Part shown: in pieces, positions 29,364 to 39,564 of the stretch | Layout of the letters: each line of letters opens with the position of its first letter | How positions within the stretch are numbered: the stretch's first letter is position 1 | DNA from: Pseudoalteromonas apostichopi | GTDB lineage: Bacteria; Pseudomonadota; Gammaproteobacteria; Enterobacterales; Alteromonadaceae | Length of the DNA stretch: 64,000 nt | Assembly: GCF_030297135.1 (NCBI RefSeq) | Contig: NZ_AP028065.1 | Location: forward strand, 1,984,001 to 2,048,000 | Direction of reading: 5' to 3' | Program-made: the position numbers and the translations under genes | The notes under the pieces: generated by a model | Databases searched by the model: none | What the model was told of the DNA's origin: nothing | What the model saw: the letters and a program-made list of their open reading frames with translations, nothing else

Positions 29364-30305
29364 ATGGATCAACACTTACAACAAGTTAAACAGTTTTTGA
29401 ACGGCTTACCTCATGCCAAGCTAAGTGCATTTGTAGTGCTGTTAGTTGTTGTTTATATTGCTTTTTTATCATCCAAGCTATTTTGGCTTGTATGGCCGGA
29501 GCCCGATACAAGAGCACTGCCTGTAACAGGTGTTAACACCATGGCAAAGCGAGCAGAGACTGTAAGCTCACGTCAAATTATCGAACAGAATTTATTCGGC
29601 AAAGTTGTTGTCGAAGCTAAAAAACCTACCTCAAAACAAAATCAAGTTATTAACAACGCCCCTGAAACTCGCCTAAGTATTAACCTAACCGGTATTGTTG
29701 CGGTAAGCCAAAATGACCAAGCTGGCCTTGCAATAATCGAATCTCAAGGCAAGCAAGAAACATATGTTGTTGATGATGCAATTAAAGGAACTCGCGCAAA
29801 GCTAGCTCAAGTATTACCCGATCGAGTAATTTTAGATGTTAGCGGTCGTTTTGAAACTTTGATGCTGGATGGACTCGACTTTACGAAAACAGTTTCTATG
29901 CCCGTATTGGCAGAGCGTAAAGAGTCAGAATTAACCGCAGGTCCGCAGCTTGTCGAAAATAGTGAAATAAATGCGACTGAAGATGAAGAAATAAAAGAAG
30001 CGCTTATCGAAACGCGTGAAGAAGTATTAGACGATCCCGGTAAATTATTTGACTATATTCGCGTCTCTCAAGCGATGGTTGATGGTGAGTTAGTGGGTTA
30101 TCGTTTAAGCCCAGGTAAAGATCCTGCTTTATTCAAGCAGATGGGATTAATGAATAATGATTTAGCTATTGCGATTAATGGCTATCAATTAAATGATTTG
30201 AAACAGGCAATGTCAGCAATAAACGAATTACGAAATAGTACTGACGCAAGTATCACTATCGAACGCGATGGTGAACAAATTGATGTGCAATTTAGCCTGC
30301 AATAA
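29364..30305 (+). CDS. gspC: type II secretion system protein C
   Basis: The 313-residue inner-membrane protein has a short cytoplasmic start, one membrane segment (about 19-42), a periplasmic HR domain (near 70-160) and a C-terminal PDZ domain (ALFKQMGLMNNDLAIAINGYQ). GspC links the inner-membrane platform to the secretin through the HR domain and helps choose substrates. It is the first gene of a gspC-N operon. It is divergent from hslR over a 210-base gap that should hold both promoters; I cannot single one out. Confidence 0.95.
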   Translation: MDQHLQQVKQFLNGLPHAKLSAFVVLLVVVYIAFLSSKLFWLVWPEPDTRALPVTGVNTMAKRAETVSSRQIIEQNLFGKVVVEAKKPTSKQNQVINNAPETRLSINLTGIVAVSQNDQAGLAIIESQGKQETYVVDDAIKGTRAKLAQVLPDRVILDVSGRFETLMLDGLDFTKTVSMPVLAERKESELTAGPQLVENSEINATEDEEIKEALIETREEVLDDPGKLFDYIRVSQAMVDGELVGYRLSPGKDPALFKQMGLMNNDLAIAINGYQLNDLKQAMSAINELRNSTDASITIERDGEQIDVQFSLQ

Positions 30306-30327
30306 CTAGCTTTGGAGTTTTTATAGA

Positions 30328-32391
30328 ATGGTTCACGCGCTACACCTCACAAAAATCAAAAAAGGGTTAGCTAAATATGCAGCGCTTTTTTTATTAACAG
30401 GATTATCGCTTTCAGTTTCAGCTGTTGAGTATGCAGCTAATTTTAAAGGCACTGATATTAATGAGTTCATTAATATCGTAGGTCGGAATTTAAATAAAAC
30501 CGTTATTATTGACCCAAATGTGCGCGGTAAAGTAAACGTGCGCAGTTACGAGCTAATGGACGAGAAGCTTTATTATCAGTTTTTCTTAAATGTACTCGAA
30601 GTTTATGGTTATTCAGCTGTTGAGATGGATAACGGTATTATTAAAATTGAAAAAAGTTCTGATGCTAAAAAGTCGAATGTACCGCTGATCACTGAAGATA
30701 ACCAAGCCAGTGGCGATATGATGGTGACACGTGTGGTACGTGTTAAAAACGTAAGTGTACAAGAGCTTGGTCCTCTAGTTCGTCAATTTAGTGACCAAAA
30801 AGATGGTGGTCACGTTGCAAACTTTAATGCTGCGAACGTGATGATGTTGACTGGTCATGCTGCTTCAGTTAACCGCTTAGTAGAAATTATTCGCTCTGTT
30901 GACCAAGCAGGTGATAAGCGTGTAGATATTGTACAGCTTAAATTTGCTACCGCAGACGACGTGGTATCTGTTGTTGAGAATATTTACAAAGATGGTGGCA
31001 AGGGAAGCGTTCCTGAGTTCTTAATTCCTAAGGTTGTTGCTGATGGTCGTACTAACAGTGTGATTGTCAGTGGAGAGGCGCAAGCACGTACTCGTGCTGT
31101 TGAATTAATTAGCCGCTTAGATGGTGAGTTAGAGAACCAAGGTAATACTAAGGTTATCTATTTAAACTACGCAAAAGCTGAAGACCTTGTAAAAGTACTG
31201 CAAGGTGTGAGCAAAACATTAGCCGAAGATGCGCAAGGTGGTGCGACTAAAACTCGTTCTCGCAACCAAAACGAAACAAGCATTGAAGCACACCCTGATT
31301 CAAACTCTCTGGTTATTACTGCGCAACCAGATACGATGCGCTCACTTGAACAAGTGATAGAACGTCTTGATGTACGTCGAGCACAGGTACTTGTTGAAGC
31401 TATCATCGTTGAAGTGTTAGAGGCTGATGGTATCAACTTAGGCTTGCAGTGGATTTCAGAGCAAGGCGGGATGATGCAGTTCAACAATGGTACAACAGTA
31501 CCTGTTGGATCATTGGCAGTTGCTGCTGAGCAAGCTCGTGATAAAACGATACAAAAAACGATTACAGGTAATGAGACTGGTAATACGACTCCTTATGAAG
31601 AAACCGTTGAAGGTGATCTGGGGCCTCTCGGACAACTGCTTGGCGGTATCAATGGTTTAGCAATGGGTATTGTTAAGAACGACTGGGGTGCAATTATCCA
31701 AGCTGTTTCAACGGATACTAACTCTAATATTCTTGCTACGCCGTCTGTAACGACCATGGATAACGAAGAAGCGTCAATGATTGTTGGTCAAGAAGTACCG
31801 ATTATCACAGGCTCGCAAACAGGCTCAAATAACGCTAACCCATTCCAAACAGTTGAACGTCAAGAAGTAGGTGTAAAGCTAAAAGTTACACCACAAATCA
31901 ATGACGGTTCAGCGGTTCAGCTAACGATTGAACAAGAAGTTTCCAGTGTAAGTGGTGCTACTGCGGTAGATATCTCAGTGAATAAACGTGCAATTAAAAC
32001 CACGGTTATGGCTGATGATGGTGGTATGGTTGTACTAGGTGGCCTGATTGATGAAGACGTGCAAGAAAGTGTCTCTAAAGTACCGTTATTAGGTGATATC
32101 CCGGTACTTGGTCATTTATTCCGCTCAACCAGCACTAATAAGCGTAAACGTAATCTGATTGTATTTATTCGTCCTACCATTGTGCGTGATGGCATTAGTA
32201 TGAATAAGTTGAGCCACTCTAAATATAACTTTATCCGTGGCGAACAACACAAACAAAAAGAAGATGGTATTGATTTAATGCCGTTGACGGATGCACCAAT
32301 TCTTCCTGAATGGAATGATGCCTTGGTATTACCGCCAACTTACGAAGAATATCTAAAGCAACAAAACGCGAATGAGCGCAACGATGACTAA
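30328..32391 (+). CDS. gspD: type II secretion system secretin
   Basis: The 687-residue outer-membrane channel has a signal peptide ending VSA, the N0 domain (YAANFKGTDINEFINIVGR), N1-N3 repeats, and the secretin core with VPIITGSQTGS and VPLLGDIPVLGHLFRST. A Gly-rich and acidic insert (about 408-450) is typical of GspD. A short C-terminal tail (QQNANERNDD) may be the pilotin-binding end. Gap to gspC is 22 bases. Confidence 0.97.
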   Translation: MVHALHLTKIKKGLAKYAALFLLTGLSLSVSAVEYAANFKGTDINEFINIVGRNLNKTVIIDPNVRGKVNVRSYELMDEKLYYQFFLNVLEVYGYSAVEMDNGIIKIEKSSDAKKSNVPLITEDNQASGDMMVTRVVRVKNVSVQELGPLVRQFSDQKDGGHVANFNAANVMMLTGHAASVNRLVEIIRSVDQAGDKRVDIVQLKFATADDVVSVVENIYKDGGKGSVPEFLIPKVVADGRTNSVIVSGEAQARTRAVELISRLDGELENQGNTKVIYLNYAKAEDLVKVLQGVSKTLAEDAQGGATKTRSRNQNETSIEAHPDSNSLVITAQPDTMRSLEQVIERLDVRRAQVLVEAIIVEVLEADGINLGLQWISEQGGMMQFNNGTTVPVGSLAVAAEQARDKTIQKTITGNETGNTTPYEETVEGDLGPLGQLLGGINGLAMGIVKNDWGAIIQAVSTDTNSNILATPSVTTMDNEEASMIVGQEVPIITGSQTGSNNANPFQTVERQEVGVKLKVTPQINDGSAVQLTIEQEVSSVSGATAVDISVNKRAIKTTVMADDGGMVVLGGLIDEDVQESVSKVPLLGDIPVLGHLFRSTSTNKRKRNLIVFIRPTIVRDGISMNKLSHSKYNFIRGEQHKQKEDGIDLMPLTDAPILPEWNDALVLPPTYEEYLKQQNANERNDD

Positions 32392-33949
32392 TGCAATTAC
32401 AGAAATCAATGATGAGTTTGCACCCGATGTGCCAGCAAATCATGATGAGCTGCTAACAAGCGATGATCTTGTTAGCTTGCCAACCAAGCGTTTGCCATTC
32501 TCGTACGCGCGTCGTACAGGTGTATTATTAGGTAAAGATCAGGATAACTGGACTGTGTATTACCGCGGTGAGTTAGACGTTGATGCATTACTTGAGGTAC
32601 GACGTATCGCGGGTCATGGTTTTTCACTAGAACAATTACCAGATGACAAATTTGAGTTGTTGCTAGAGGCCTCATATCAGCGTGATAGTTCTGAAACGCA
32701 GCAAATGATGGAAGATATCGGTAACGAAGTGGATTTATTCTCGCTTGCAGATGAATTGCCGCAAACTGAAGATCTACTTGCTGGTGATGATGATGCGCCA
32801 ATTATTAAACTAATTAACGCTATGCTGAGCGAAGCGATTAAAGAAGGTGCGTCGGATATTCATATCGAAACCTTTGAACAAGAGCTAGTGATTCGCTTTA
32901 GGGTTGATGGGGTATTAAAAGAAGTATTAAAGCCAAATCGTAAACTCGCCTCATTGTTGGTGTCGCGTATTAAGGTTATGGCAAAACTAGACATTGCCGA
33001 AAAACGTATACCTCAAGATGGCCGTATTAGTTTACGAATTGCTGGTCGTGCTGTTGATGTGCGTGTTTCTACTATGCCATCAAGCTTTGGTGAGCGTGTT
33101 GTACTGCGTCTACTTGATAAAAACAACGCACGGCTGAATCTTGAAGATTTAGGTATGACTGAGCGTAACCGTGAATTGTTTGCTGACTTAATCAGTAAGC
33201 CCCACGGTATTATCTTAGTAACCGGTCCAACGGGTTCTGGTAAAAGTACCACTTTGTATGCAGGCATGAGCCAAATTAACTCGCGGGATCGTAATATCCT
33301 CACTGTTGAAGATCCAATTGAGTACGAGATCCCAGGGATTGGTCAAACGCAAGTCAATACTAAGGTTGATATGACCTTTGCACGTGGCTTACGTGCCATC
33401 CTTCGTCAAGACCCTGATGTAGTAATGGTTGGTGAGATCCGTGACCTTGAAACGGCACAAATTGGTGTGCAAGCTTCATTAACTGGTCACTTGGTTATGT
33501 CGACACTGCATACTAATACGGCTGCTGGTGCTATCACACGTATGGAAGACATGGGCGTTGAGCCTTTCTTACTATCATCATCGTTATTAGGTGTATTGTC
33601 ACAACGTCTAGTACGTACTTTATGTAATAGCTGTAAAGAAGGTCACATTGCCGATGAGCGCGAATGTCAGTTATTGGGGGTCAACCCTGCTGAGCCGCCA
33701 ACAATTTATCGTGCCGTAGGGTGTGAAGAGTGTAACTTTAATGGTTACCGTGGCCGTACTGGTATTCATGAATTGTTGGTTGTTGATGAAGCAATTCGTG
33801 AAATGATCCACAGTGGTAAAGGCGAGCAAAGTGTTGAAAAGTATATTCGCAAACACAGTCCAAGCATTCGTCAAGATGGTTGTAATCGTGTGTTAGCGGG
33901 TCGCACTACCTTAGAAGAAGTCTTGCGTGTAACACGTGAGGAAGGTTAA
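32384..33949 (+). CDS. gspE: type II secretion system ATPase
   Basis: The 521-residue hexameric ATPase drives pseudopilus assembly. It has an N1E region that binds GspL, Walker A GPTGSGKSTTLYA (near 281), an Asp box and Walker B region (RQDPDVVMVGEIRD), and a four-Cys zinc site (C414-x2-C417, C447-x2-C450). I chose the ATG at 32384, with GAG seven bases upstream; an ATG at 32372 is also in frame. The start overlaps gspD. Confidence 0.95.
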   Translation: MTNAITEINDEFAPDVPANHDELLTSDDLVSLPTKRLPFSYARRTGVLLGKDQDNWTVYYRGELDVDALLEVRRIAGHGFSLEQLPDDKFELLLEASYQRDSSETQQMMEDIGNEVDLFSLADELPQTEDLLAGDDDAPIIKLINAMLSEAIKEGASDIHIETFEQELVIRFRVDGVLKEVLKPNRKLASLLVSRIKVMAKLDIAEKRIPQDGRISLRIAGRAVDVRVSTMPSSFGERVVLRLLDKNNARLNLEDLGMTERNRELFADLISKPHGIILVTGPTGSGKSTTLYAGMSQINSRDRNILTVEDPIEYEIPGIGQTQVNTKVDMTFARGLRAILRQDPDVVMVGEIRDLETAQIGVQASLTGHLVMSTLHTNTAAGAITRMEDMGVEPFLLSSSLLGVLSQRLVRTLCNSCKEGHIADERECQLLGVNPAEPPTIYRAVGCEECNFNGYRGRTGIHELLVVDEAIREMIHSGKGEQSVEKYIRKHSPSIRQDGCNRVLAGRTTLEEVLRVTREEG

Positions 33950-33951
33950 TC

Positions 33952-35187
33952 ATGGCAGCATTTGAATACCGTGCCCTTGATGGCAAAGGTAAAGAGAAAA
34001 AAGGCATTCTTGAAGCCGACACGGTAAAACAAATCCGCCAAACCCTACGTGATCAGGGTTTAATGCCGTTAGAGGTCGTGGCTGCTGCTGAAGGTGAAAA
34101 GCAAGCTAAAGGAGCGAAGAGCTCTTTATTGAGTAGTTTCTTTAAACCAAAAATTTCTACTTCAGATTTAGCTTTGATCACTCGCCAGCTTGCAACCTTA
34201 ATACAGTCGGCATTGCCTGTTGAGGGAGCCGTAATGGCGGTAGCTGAACAATGTGAAAAGCCGCGTTTAAAGCGTATGTTAATGGCCGTTCGCTCTAAGG
34301 TAGTTGAAGGTTACACCCTAGCCGATGGCATGAGCGAGTTCCCGCATGTGTTTGATGATTTATATCGTGCTATGGTGGCCGCTGGTGAAAAATCGGGTCA
34401 CCTTGATCAAGTTTTAAATCGTTTAGCTGATTACACGGAACAACGCCAGCATATGCGTAGTCAAATAACACAAGCGATGGTGTATCCAACCATCCTGGTT
34501 GTATTTGCTATTGCAATTGTGTCGGTACTGTTAGGTACTGTGGTACCAAAAATCTTGAAGACCTTTGAAAAGTCAAAACAGGTTTTACCATGGACAACCG
34601 AATGGGTAATGGCAGCTAGTAATTTTGTACAAAACTACTGGTTCATAAGTTTAGTCATTATAACCGCATTAGCTGTGGCAATTAAGCAAGCGCTTAAGCA
34701 GCCGCATATTCGTTACTGGTATGACGAAAAAGTGCTTCATTTACCGGGGATTGGTAAGGTTGCACGAGGTGTGAATACGGCGCGTTTTGCGCGTACTTTA
34801 AGTATTTTGTCGTCAAGCTCAGTACCACTACTTGAAGGGATGCGTATCTCGGGTGGTGTATTGGTTAACGAGAAAATGAAAAAGTCGGTGCAAGATGCTG
34901 CAACACGTGTAAGTGAAGGGGCTAGCCTTCGTGCTTCACTTCAGCAAACCAAACTTTTTCCACCTATGATGCTACACATGATAGCCAGTGGTGAAAAGTC
35001 AGGTGAACTTGAGCAGATGCTTGAGCGTGCTGCAAATAACCAAGATCGTGAGTTTGAGAGTATGGTAAACGTGTCTCTGAAACTATTAGAGCCTGCGATG
35101 ATTGCCTCAATGGCGGTAATTGTATTGTTTATTGTTATGGCAATATTACAGCCGATTATGGCAATGAATAAGGCTGTAGGTCTTTAA
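33952..35187 (+). CDS. gspF: type II secretion system inner-membrane platform protein
   Basis: The 411-residue protein has two GspF/PilC domains, each with the LITRQLATLIQSALPVEGA-type start, and three membrane segments. It starts MAAFEYRALDGKGKEKKG, typical of GspF, and forms the polytopic platform at which GspE works. It lies 2 bases after gspE. Confidence 0.97.
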   Translation: MAAFEYRALDGKGKEKKGILEADTVKQIRQTLRDQGLMPLEVVAAAEGEKQAKGAKSSLLSSFFKPKISTSDLALITRQLATLIQSALPVEGAVMAVAEQCEKPRLKRMLMAVRSKVVEGYTLADGMSEFPHVFDDLYRAMVAAGEKSGHLDQVLNRLADYTEQRQHMRSQITQAMVYPTILVVFAIAIVSVLLGTVVPKILKTFEKSKQVLPWTTEWVMAASNFVQNYWFISLVIITALAVAIKQALKQPHIRYWYDEKVLHLPGIGKVARGVNTARFARTLSILSSSSVPLLEGMRISGGVLVNEKMKKSVQDAATRVSEGASLRASLQQTKLFPPMMLHMIASGEKSGELEQMLERAANNQDREFESMVNVSLKLLEPAMIASMAVIVLFIVMAILQPIMAMNKAVGL

Positions 35188-35265
35188 ATTAGGGAATACT
35201 AGAGCAATTAGCAGTTAACACTGTCGCTCTATAATAAATTTTTGAAGAAAGTTAGAGGTATTTTT

Positions 35266-35685
35266 GTGAACAAACAGTCAGGTTTCTCATTACTAGAAGT
35301 CATGGTAGTACTGGTTATCATTGGTATGATCATGTCAATTGTGGCGCCAAATATCATGGGTCAGCAAGAAGAAGCTGCAATCGATAAAGCACACTTAGAT
35401 ATTCAACAAATTGAAGATGCGTTAAGCCTATACAAGCTTAAAAATAAAACGTATCCAACCACAGAGCAAGGCTTAGAAGCGCTAGTGAACAAAACAAGCA
35501 TTGAGCCAATTCCAAGACGTTTTCCTGATGGCGGTTTCCTTGAGAAATTACCAGAAGATCCATGGGGTAACCCATACCAACTAATCAGCCCAGGAGAAAT
35601 CGGTAAAATTGATATCTTCTCTATGGGTCCTGATGGTGAAGCAGGTACTGATGATGACATTGGTAACTGGGATGAAGAAAAGTAA
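35266..35685 (+). CDS. gspG: major pseudopilin
   Basis: The 139-residue protein has a short prepilin leader (MNKQSG) cut before FSLLEVMVVLVIIGM, with Glu5 of the mature chain present. The C-terminal domain has the calcium-binding loop region MGPDGEAGTDDDIGNWD. The GTG at 35266 has GAGG six bases upstream; an in-frame TTG at 35242 would give an abnormally long leader. It forms the pseudopilus shaft. The 78-base gap before it is the largest in the operon. Confidence 0.95.
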   Translation: MNKQSGFSLLEVMVVLVIIGMIMSIVAPNIMGQQEEAAIDKAHLDIQQIEDALSLYKLKNKTYPTTEQGLEALVNKTSIEPIPRRFPDGGFLEKLPEDPWGNPYQLISPGEIGKIDIFSMGPDGEAGTDDDIGNWDEEK

Positions 35686-35740
35686 CAATGCCTAAATTCA
35701 GCCAACTGAACAAAGCTTATACACATCAAGGCTTACTATT

Positions 35741-36340
35741 ATGGTAAGCCTTGGTCGTTTGCGTTTGGCTGACCGTGCTAAGCACGCGAAAGGGTTTAGC
35801 CTAATCGAGATTTTAATGGTGCTTGTGGTGATTGGTTTTGTCACCAAAATGGTTGCCTACAGTTTTGATGGTGGTGCTGAAGAAGAACTCGAAAAACAAG
35901 CTCTCAGATTACACACTACGATTAATATGGCTTCTGAGTTTGCAATTTTAAATCAGGTTGAGTTAGGTTTTCACCTTGACCAAGATACATTTGAATTTTT
36001 AGTTTTTGACGGTGATAAGTGGGTTACTTTTGACCGTGAAAAATTGTTTGCCCCAATTAAGGTTGATGAGCGCTTTAAGCTTACTCTTAACCTTGATGAT
36101 TTAGCCTGGGCACAAGATAACTTGCTTGAGCAGTCAAACTGGCGTGAATTAATGAGCGGTGGTGACGAAGACAGCCTACTTGAGCTAAAAAAGCTCAAAA
36201 TACCGCAAGTACTTATTTTATCTTCTGGCGAAGTCAGTGCGTTTCAACTGGTTTACGAGCTTAAAGATGAGCGAGAGCCGCAGTATTTTATCGAAGGCGA
36301 ATTCATGGCCCCGGTAAAGTTTCGTATGGAGCCTGAATAA
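35741..36340 (+). CDS. gspH: minor pseudopilin H
   Basis: The 199-residue protein has an N-terminal prepilin signal: a 17-residue basic leader ending KG, then FSLIEILMVLVVIGF with Glu5. The remainder is a beta-rich domain of GspH type. Minor pseudopilins sit near the tip of the pseudopilus. The leader is longer than that of its neighbours. It lies 55 bases after gspG. Confidence 0.93.
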   Translation: MVSLGRLRLADRAKHAKGFSLIEILMVLVVIGFVTKMVAYSFDGGAEEELEKQALRLHTTINMASEFAILNQVELGFHLDQDTFEFLVFDGDKWVTFDREKLFAPIKVDERFKLTLNLDDLAWAQDNLLEQSNWRELMSGGDEDSLLELKKLKIPQVLILSSGEVSAFQLVYELKDEREPQYFIEGEFMAPVKFRMEPE

Positions 36341-36714
36341 TGAATAAGTCAGCAGGTTTTACCTTACTCGAAGTGATGGTTGCATTGGCTATTTGTGCAA
36401 TGGCTGGTATTGCCGCAATGCAAGCAACCGGAGAGCACATTAATCATCTTTCGTCGATTGAAGAGCAAACTTATGCCTCTTGGGTTGCTGAAAACGTGAT
36501 GGTTGAGCAGCGCGCCAAAGGCGAGAAGTGGACAGGTAAAAATGGTGTTAAAGGCACTGAAACATTAGCTGGCTTTGAATGGTATTGGCGTCAGGACGTG
36601 GTTCCTACTGCTGATAAAACGTTTGTAAAGGTAACCATTAACGTGTTCGCCGATGAGAAGCTTGAATATCCAGTTTATGAGCTTTCTACTTATTTAAATA
36701 AAGGTGATAAGTAG
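36340..36714 (+). CDS. gspI: minor pseudopilin I
   Basis: The 124-residue protein has the cleavage site in MNKSAGFTLLEVMVALAICA. GspI nucleates the tip complex with GspJ and GspK. The start shares one base with the gspH stop. Confidence 0.94.
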   Translation: MNKSAGFTLLEVMVALAICAMAGIAAMQATGEHINHLSSIEEQTYASWVAENVMVEQRAKGEKWTGKNGVKGTETLAGFEWYWRQDVVPTADKTFVKVTINVFADEKLEYPVYELSTYLNKGDK

Positions 36715-37358
36715 TGAAGCAACGCGGTTTTACCTTACTTGAAGTGATTGTCGCTATGGGGATCTTAGCTTTTGTGGTGTTATCAACTCATCAAATTCTT
36801 GATTCAACAACGAAAGCAAAAGAAGCTTCAGATGAAACGATTGCGGAATTAAATGGCTTGCAAACCTTGTTTCGTTTAATGGATCAAGACTTTAGTCAAA
36901 TGACGAAACGTCAGGTTCGAAACGAAGCGGGTGACTTTCAAGAAACTTATGTTTTAGCTGGTCGCTACGTTCTTGATAGCCAATACGATGGCATTGGCTT
37001 TGTACGTGATGGTTGGATTAACCCAATTAATTTACTGCCGCGCTCTGAATTACAAGCAGTTGGCTATCGCGTTATAGATGACAAACTTGAGCGTGTATAT
37101 CGTGTATATGTCGATCAGTTAGATAACATGGAGCCTCGTTCGCAAGTCATTCTTGAAGATATCGAAGACCTTAAATTTGAATTTTTAGATGACAAAGATG
37201 AGTGGCAAGAGCAGTGGCAAATAAAAGCGTTACCAAAAGCTGTTGCAGTTACTATTCAAAAAATCGAACAAGAGCCAATTCGTCGCGTGTTTTTAGTGCC
37301 TGGTGAAGGAAAAGTAACAGCCCAAGCAAATGATGGCAATAACGGAACGGGTGGCTAG
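36714..37358 (+). CDS. gspJ: minor pseudopilin J, GTG start
   Basis: The 214-residue protein begins MKQRGFTLLEVIVAMGILAF, a class III-type prepilin signal, followed by LNGLQTLFRLMDQDFSQM, typical of GspJ. The start is GTG and shares one base with the gspI stop. A short Gly/Asn tail (NDGNNGTGG) ends it. Confidence 0.94.
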   Translation: MKQRGFTLLEVIVAMGILAFVVLSTHQILDSTTKAKEASDETIAELNGLQTLFRLMDQDFSQMTKRQVRNEAGDFQETYVLAGRYVLDSQYDGIGFVRDGWINPINLLPRSELQAVGYRVIDDKLERVYRVYVDQLDNMEPRSQVILEDIEDLKFEFLDDKDEWQEQWQIKALPKAVAVTIQKIEQEPIRRVFLVPGEGKVTAQANDGNNGTGG

Positions 37359-37360
37359 CC

Positions 37361-38356
37361 ATGACTGCGATTAAACGCTCTAAAGGTGCGGCGCTTGTTA
37401 TCGTTTTATTCATCGTGGCGCTTGCGGCTATGTTAGCTGTCGAGATGAGCGCTAATTTAATGGTGCAAGTGCAGCGTAGTAGCAATATTCAAAACCATCA
37501 ACAGGCAAAGTGGTATGCCTTCGCTGCAGAAGAGCTTGCAATTAAGGCACTTAAACAAACTAAAAAAGATGAACCAGATAAAACGCATTTAGAACAAGTC
37601 TGGGCGCAGCAGGGAGGGGTACCATATCCGGTTGATAATGGCACCTTGAGTGGCACTATTACTGACTTGCAAGCTTGTTTGAACCTAAATGCATTGCATG
37701 TAAAGCCCGATCAACAAACGGATCCAAATAATAAAACCAATCCAGCACATAAGGCATTGTTGGCATTATTAGAAAATATTGAAGATTTACCATCAGATGA
37801 GTCTGAAGAAGCTATGGCTGATAGTGTGTTTGATTGGTTAGACGCTGATAGTATTACCTATCGCTCGGGTGCCGAGGAAGATGAATATTTATCTCGACAA
37901 TACCCATATATGACTGCAAATAGTTATTTTGCTTCGACCTCAGAGCTTCGTTTAGTAAAAGGCTTTAATCCATTAGTAATGGAAAAAGTCTTACCATTTG
38001 TGTGTGTGATTCCAGGCAGTGAGTTGCTACAAATAAACGTTAATACACTACCTGTAGAAAGTGCCATTATATTAAGCTCGCTTATTGATGGCTTAAGTCT
38101 TTCAGGGGCTGAAGCGGTATTATCATCACGTCCTCAAGATGGTTATGATGATTTAGAAGCATTTTTTGAAGAGGTTAATCAACAAGGCGCACAAAATGTG
38201 AAAGCCGTTGAAGACTTATTCAGTATCAACAGTGAATATTTTAAACTACAAACGCAGGCTGAATTTGCAGAGCTGCGTTTTTCGATGACCACCTTACTCC
38301 ATGCCACTAATGGTACAGTAACGATACTGGCGCGAAAATTTGGAGGCGTACAGTGA
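37361..38356 (+). CDS. gspK: minor pseudopilin K
   Basis: The 331-residue protein caps the pseudopilus. The signal is atypical: a short basic start then GAALVIVLFIVALAAMLAVEM, lacking the conserved Glu5, which is normal for GspK. The large domain contains CLNLNAL and the saposin-like region SLSGAEAVLSSRPQDGY. It lies 2 bases after gspJ. Confidence 0.94.
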   Translation: MTAIKRSKGAALVIVLFIVALAAMLAVEMSANLMVQVQRSSNIQNHQQAKWYAFAAEELAIKALKQTKKDEPDKTHLEQVWAQQGGVPYPVDNGTLSGTITDLQACLNLNALHVKPDQQTDPNNKTNPAHKALLALLENIEDLPSDESEEAMADSVFDWLDADSITYRSGAEEDEYLSRQYPYMTANSYFASTSELRLVKGFNPLVMEKVLPFVCVIPGSELLQINVNTLPVESAIILSSLIDGLSLSGAEAVLSSRPQDGYDDLEAFFEEVNQQGAQNVKAVEDLFSINSEYFKLQTQAEFAELRFSMTTLLHATNGTVTILARKFGGVQ

Positions 38357-39564
38357 CAGAGATATTGTTGATCCGTACGGGTCAAACATTAAAAGACAGC
38401 CTTAATTGGCTAATTTACTCACCAACAGAACAAGAAATAATTGCCAGTGGCGAAATTGCCAATGCAACACAACTTGGTGAGCTTACAGAGAGAGCGCAAT
38501 CACGGGAAGTGGTTGTACTATTGCCAAGTGATCAAGTACAACTAAAAACAGTTGCTTTGCCAACCAAGTGGAGCCGCAAGCTAGAGCAAGCACTTCCTTA
38601 CATGCTAGAAGAAGAAATAGCCTGTGATGTTGACGACTTATTCATAGCGATTGCAGAACCAACACTTATTGATGAGAAGCACGCTATTAACATCGCGATG
38701 ACCGATCGTGAATGGTTTGAGCAATGGCTGGCTGAGTTCAATGAGCATGGTATCGAAGTATATAAAATACTGCCCGATGCTTTATTGTTACCTGATGTCG
38801 ATGACAACGCTCAGTTACGTGCTATTGAGCTTAATGGTCAGTGGCTATGTAAACACGGTAACTGGCATATTGCCGCTGTAGAGACGAATTGGCTTGCTGG
38901 CTATTTAACGGCATTAGGTAACCCTGATGTTGCACACTTTAGTCCAGCAACGGGTTTTCCTGATACGGTTAACCTAAATGCTCGAACAGAACAATACGAT
39001 TTACCATTAGCTTTATTTGCCAAACAATTACCAGAGGTTAATTTTAACCTGCGCCAAGGCGTTTATCAGCTTAAGAAAAAATCAGCGATTTGGTGGGGCT
39101 ATTGGCAAAAGGCCGCTATTGCAGCTGGTGTAGCGTTAGTGTGTAGTGTCGGTGTTAAGTCACTTGAGCTCTATAAGTTAAATAGCGAACTTGAAGCAAT
39201 GAAAGCCGAAGTAGTTGCCAATTATCAGCGTGCTTTTCCTAACAAAAAAGTGCGTCCGCAACTTATTCGCAGCCAAATTCGTAATGAACTTGCATTAATC
39301 GATGCAGGTAGTACGGCAGGCTTTTTAGATTTGACTAACGATCTGGTCTCGATTTTTAGTCAAGTGAAAGACTTCACACCAGAAACGCTTCGTTATGATC
39401 AAGGCCGTAACGAATTACGTATTCGTGCGCGCGGCAAAGATTTCCAGTCATTCAGTAAAGTTAAAGCAATTTTAGAACAGCGTGGCTTAACCGTTGATCA
39501 GGGTTCGCTGAATAATGATGGTGATTTTGTCGTTGGTGAAATTAAGTTACGAGGTGCGGCATGA
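38353..39564 (+). CDS. gspL: type II secretion system protein L, GTG start
   Basis: The 403-residue inner-membrane protein has a cytoplasmic actin-like domain that recruits GspE (WSRKLEQALPYMLEEEIACD), one membrane segment (about 254-272) and a small periplasmic ferredoxin-like domain that pairs with GspM. The start is GTG overlapping gspK by 4 bases. Confidence 0.93.
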   Translation: MTEILLIRTGQTLKDSLNWLIYSPTEQEIIASGEIANATQLGELTERAQSREVVVLLPSDQVQLKTVALPTKWSRKLEQALPYMLEEEIACDVDDLFIAIAEPTLIDEKHAINIAMTDREWFEQWLAEFNEHGIEVYKILPDALLLPDVDDNAQLRAIELNGQWLCKHGNWHIAAVETNWLAGYLTALGNPDVAHFSPATGFPDTVNLNARTEQYDLPLALFAKQLPEVNFNLRQGVYQLKKKSAIWWGYWQKAAIAAGVALVCSVGVKSLELYKLNSELEAMKAEVVANYQRAFPNKKVRPQLIRSQIRNELALIDAGSTAGFLDLTNDLVSIFSQVKDFTPETLRYDQGRNELRIRARGKDFQSFSKVKAILEQRGLTVDQGSLNNDGDFVVGEIKLRGAA

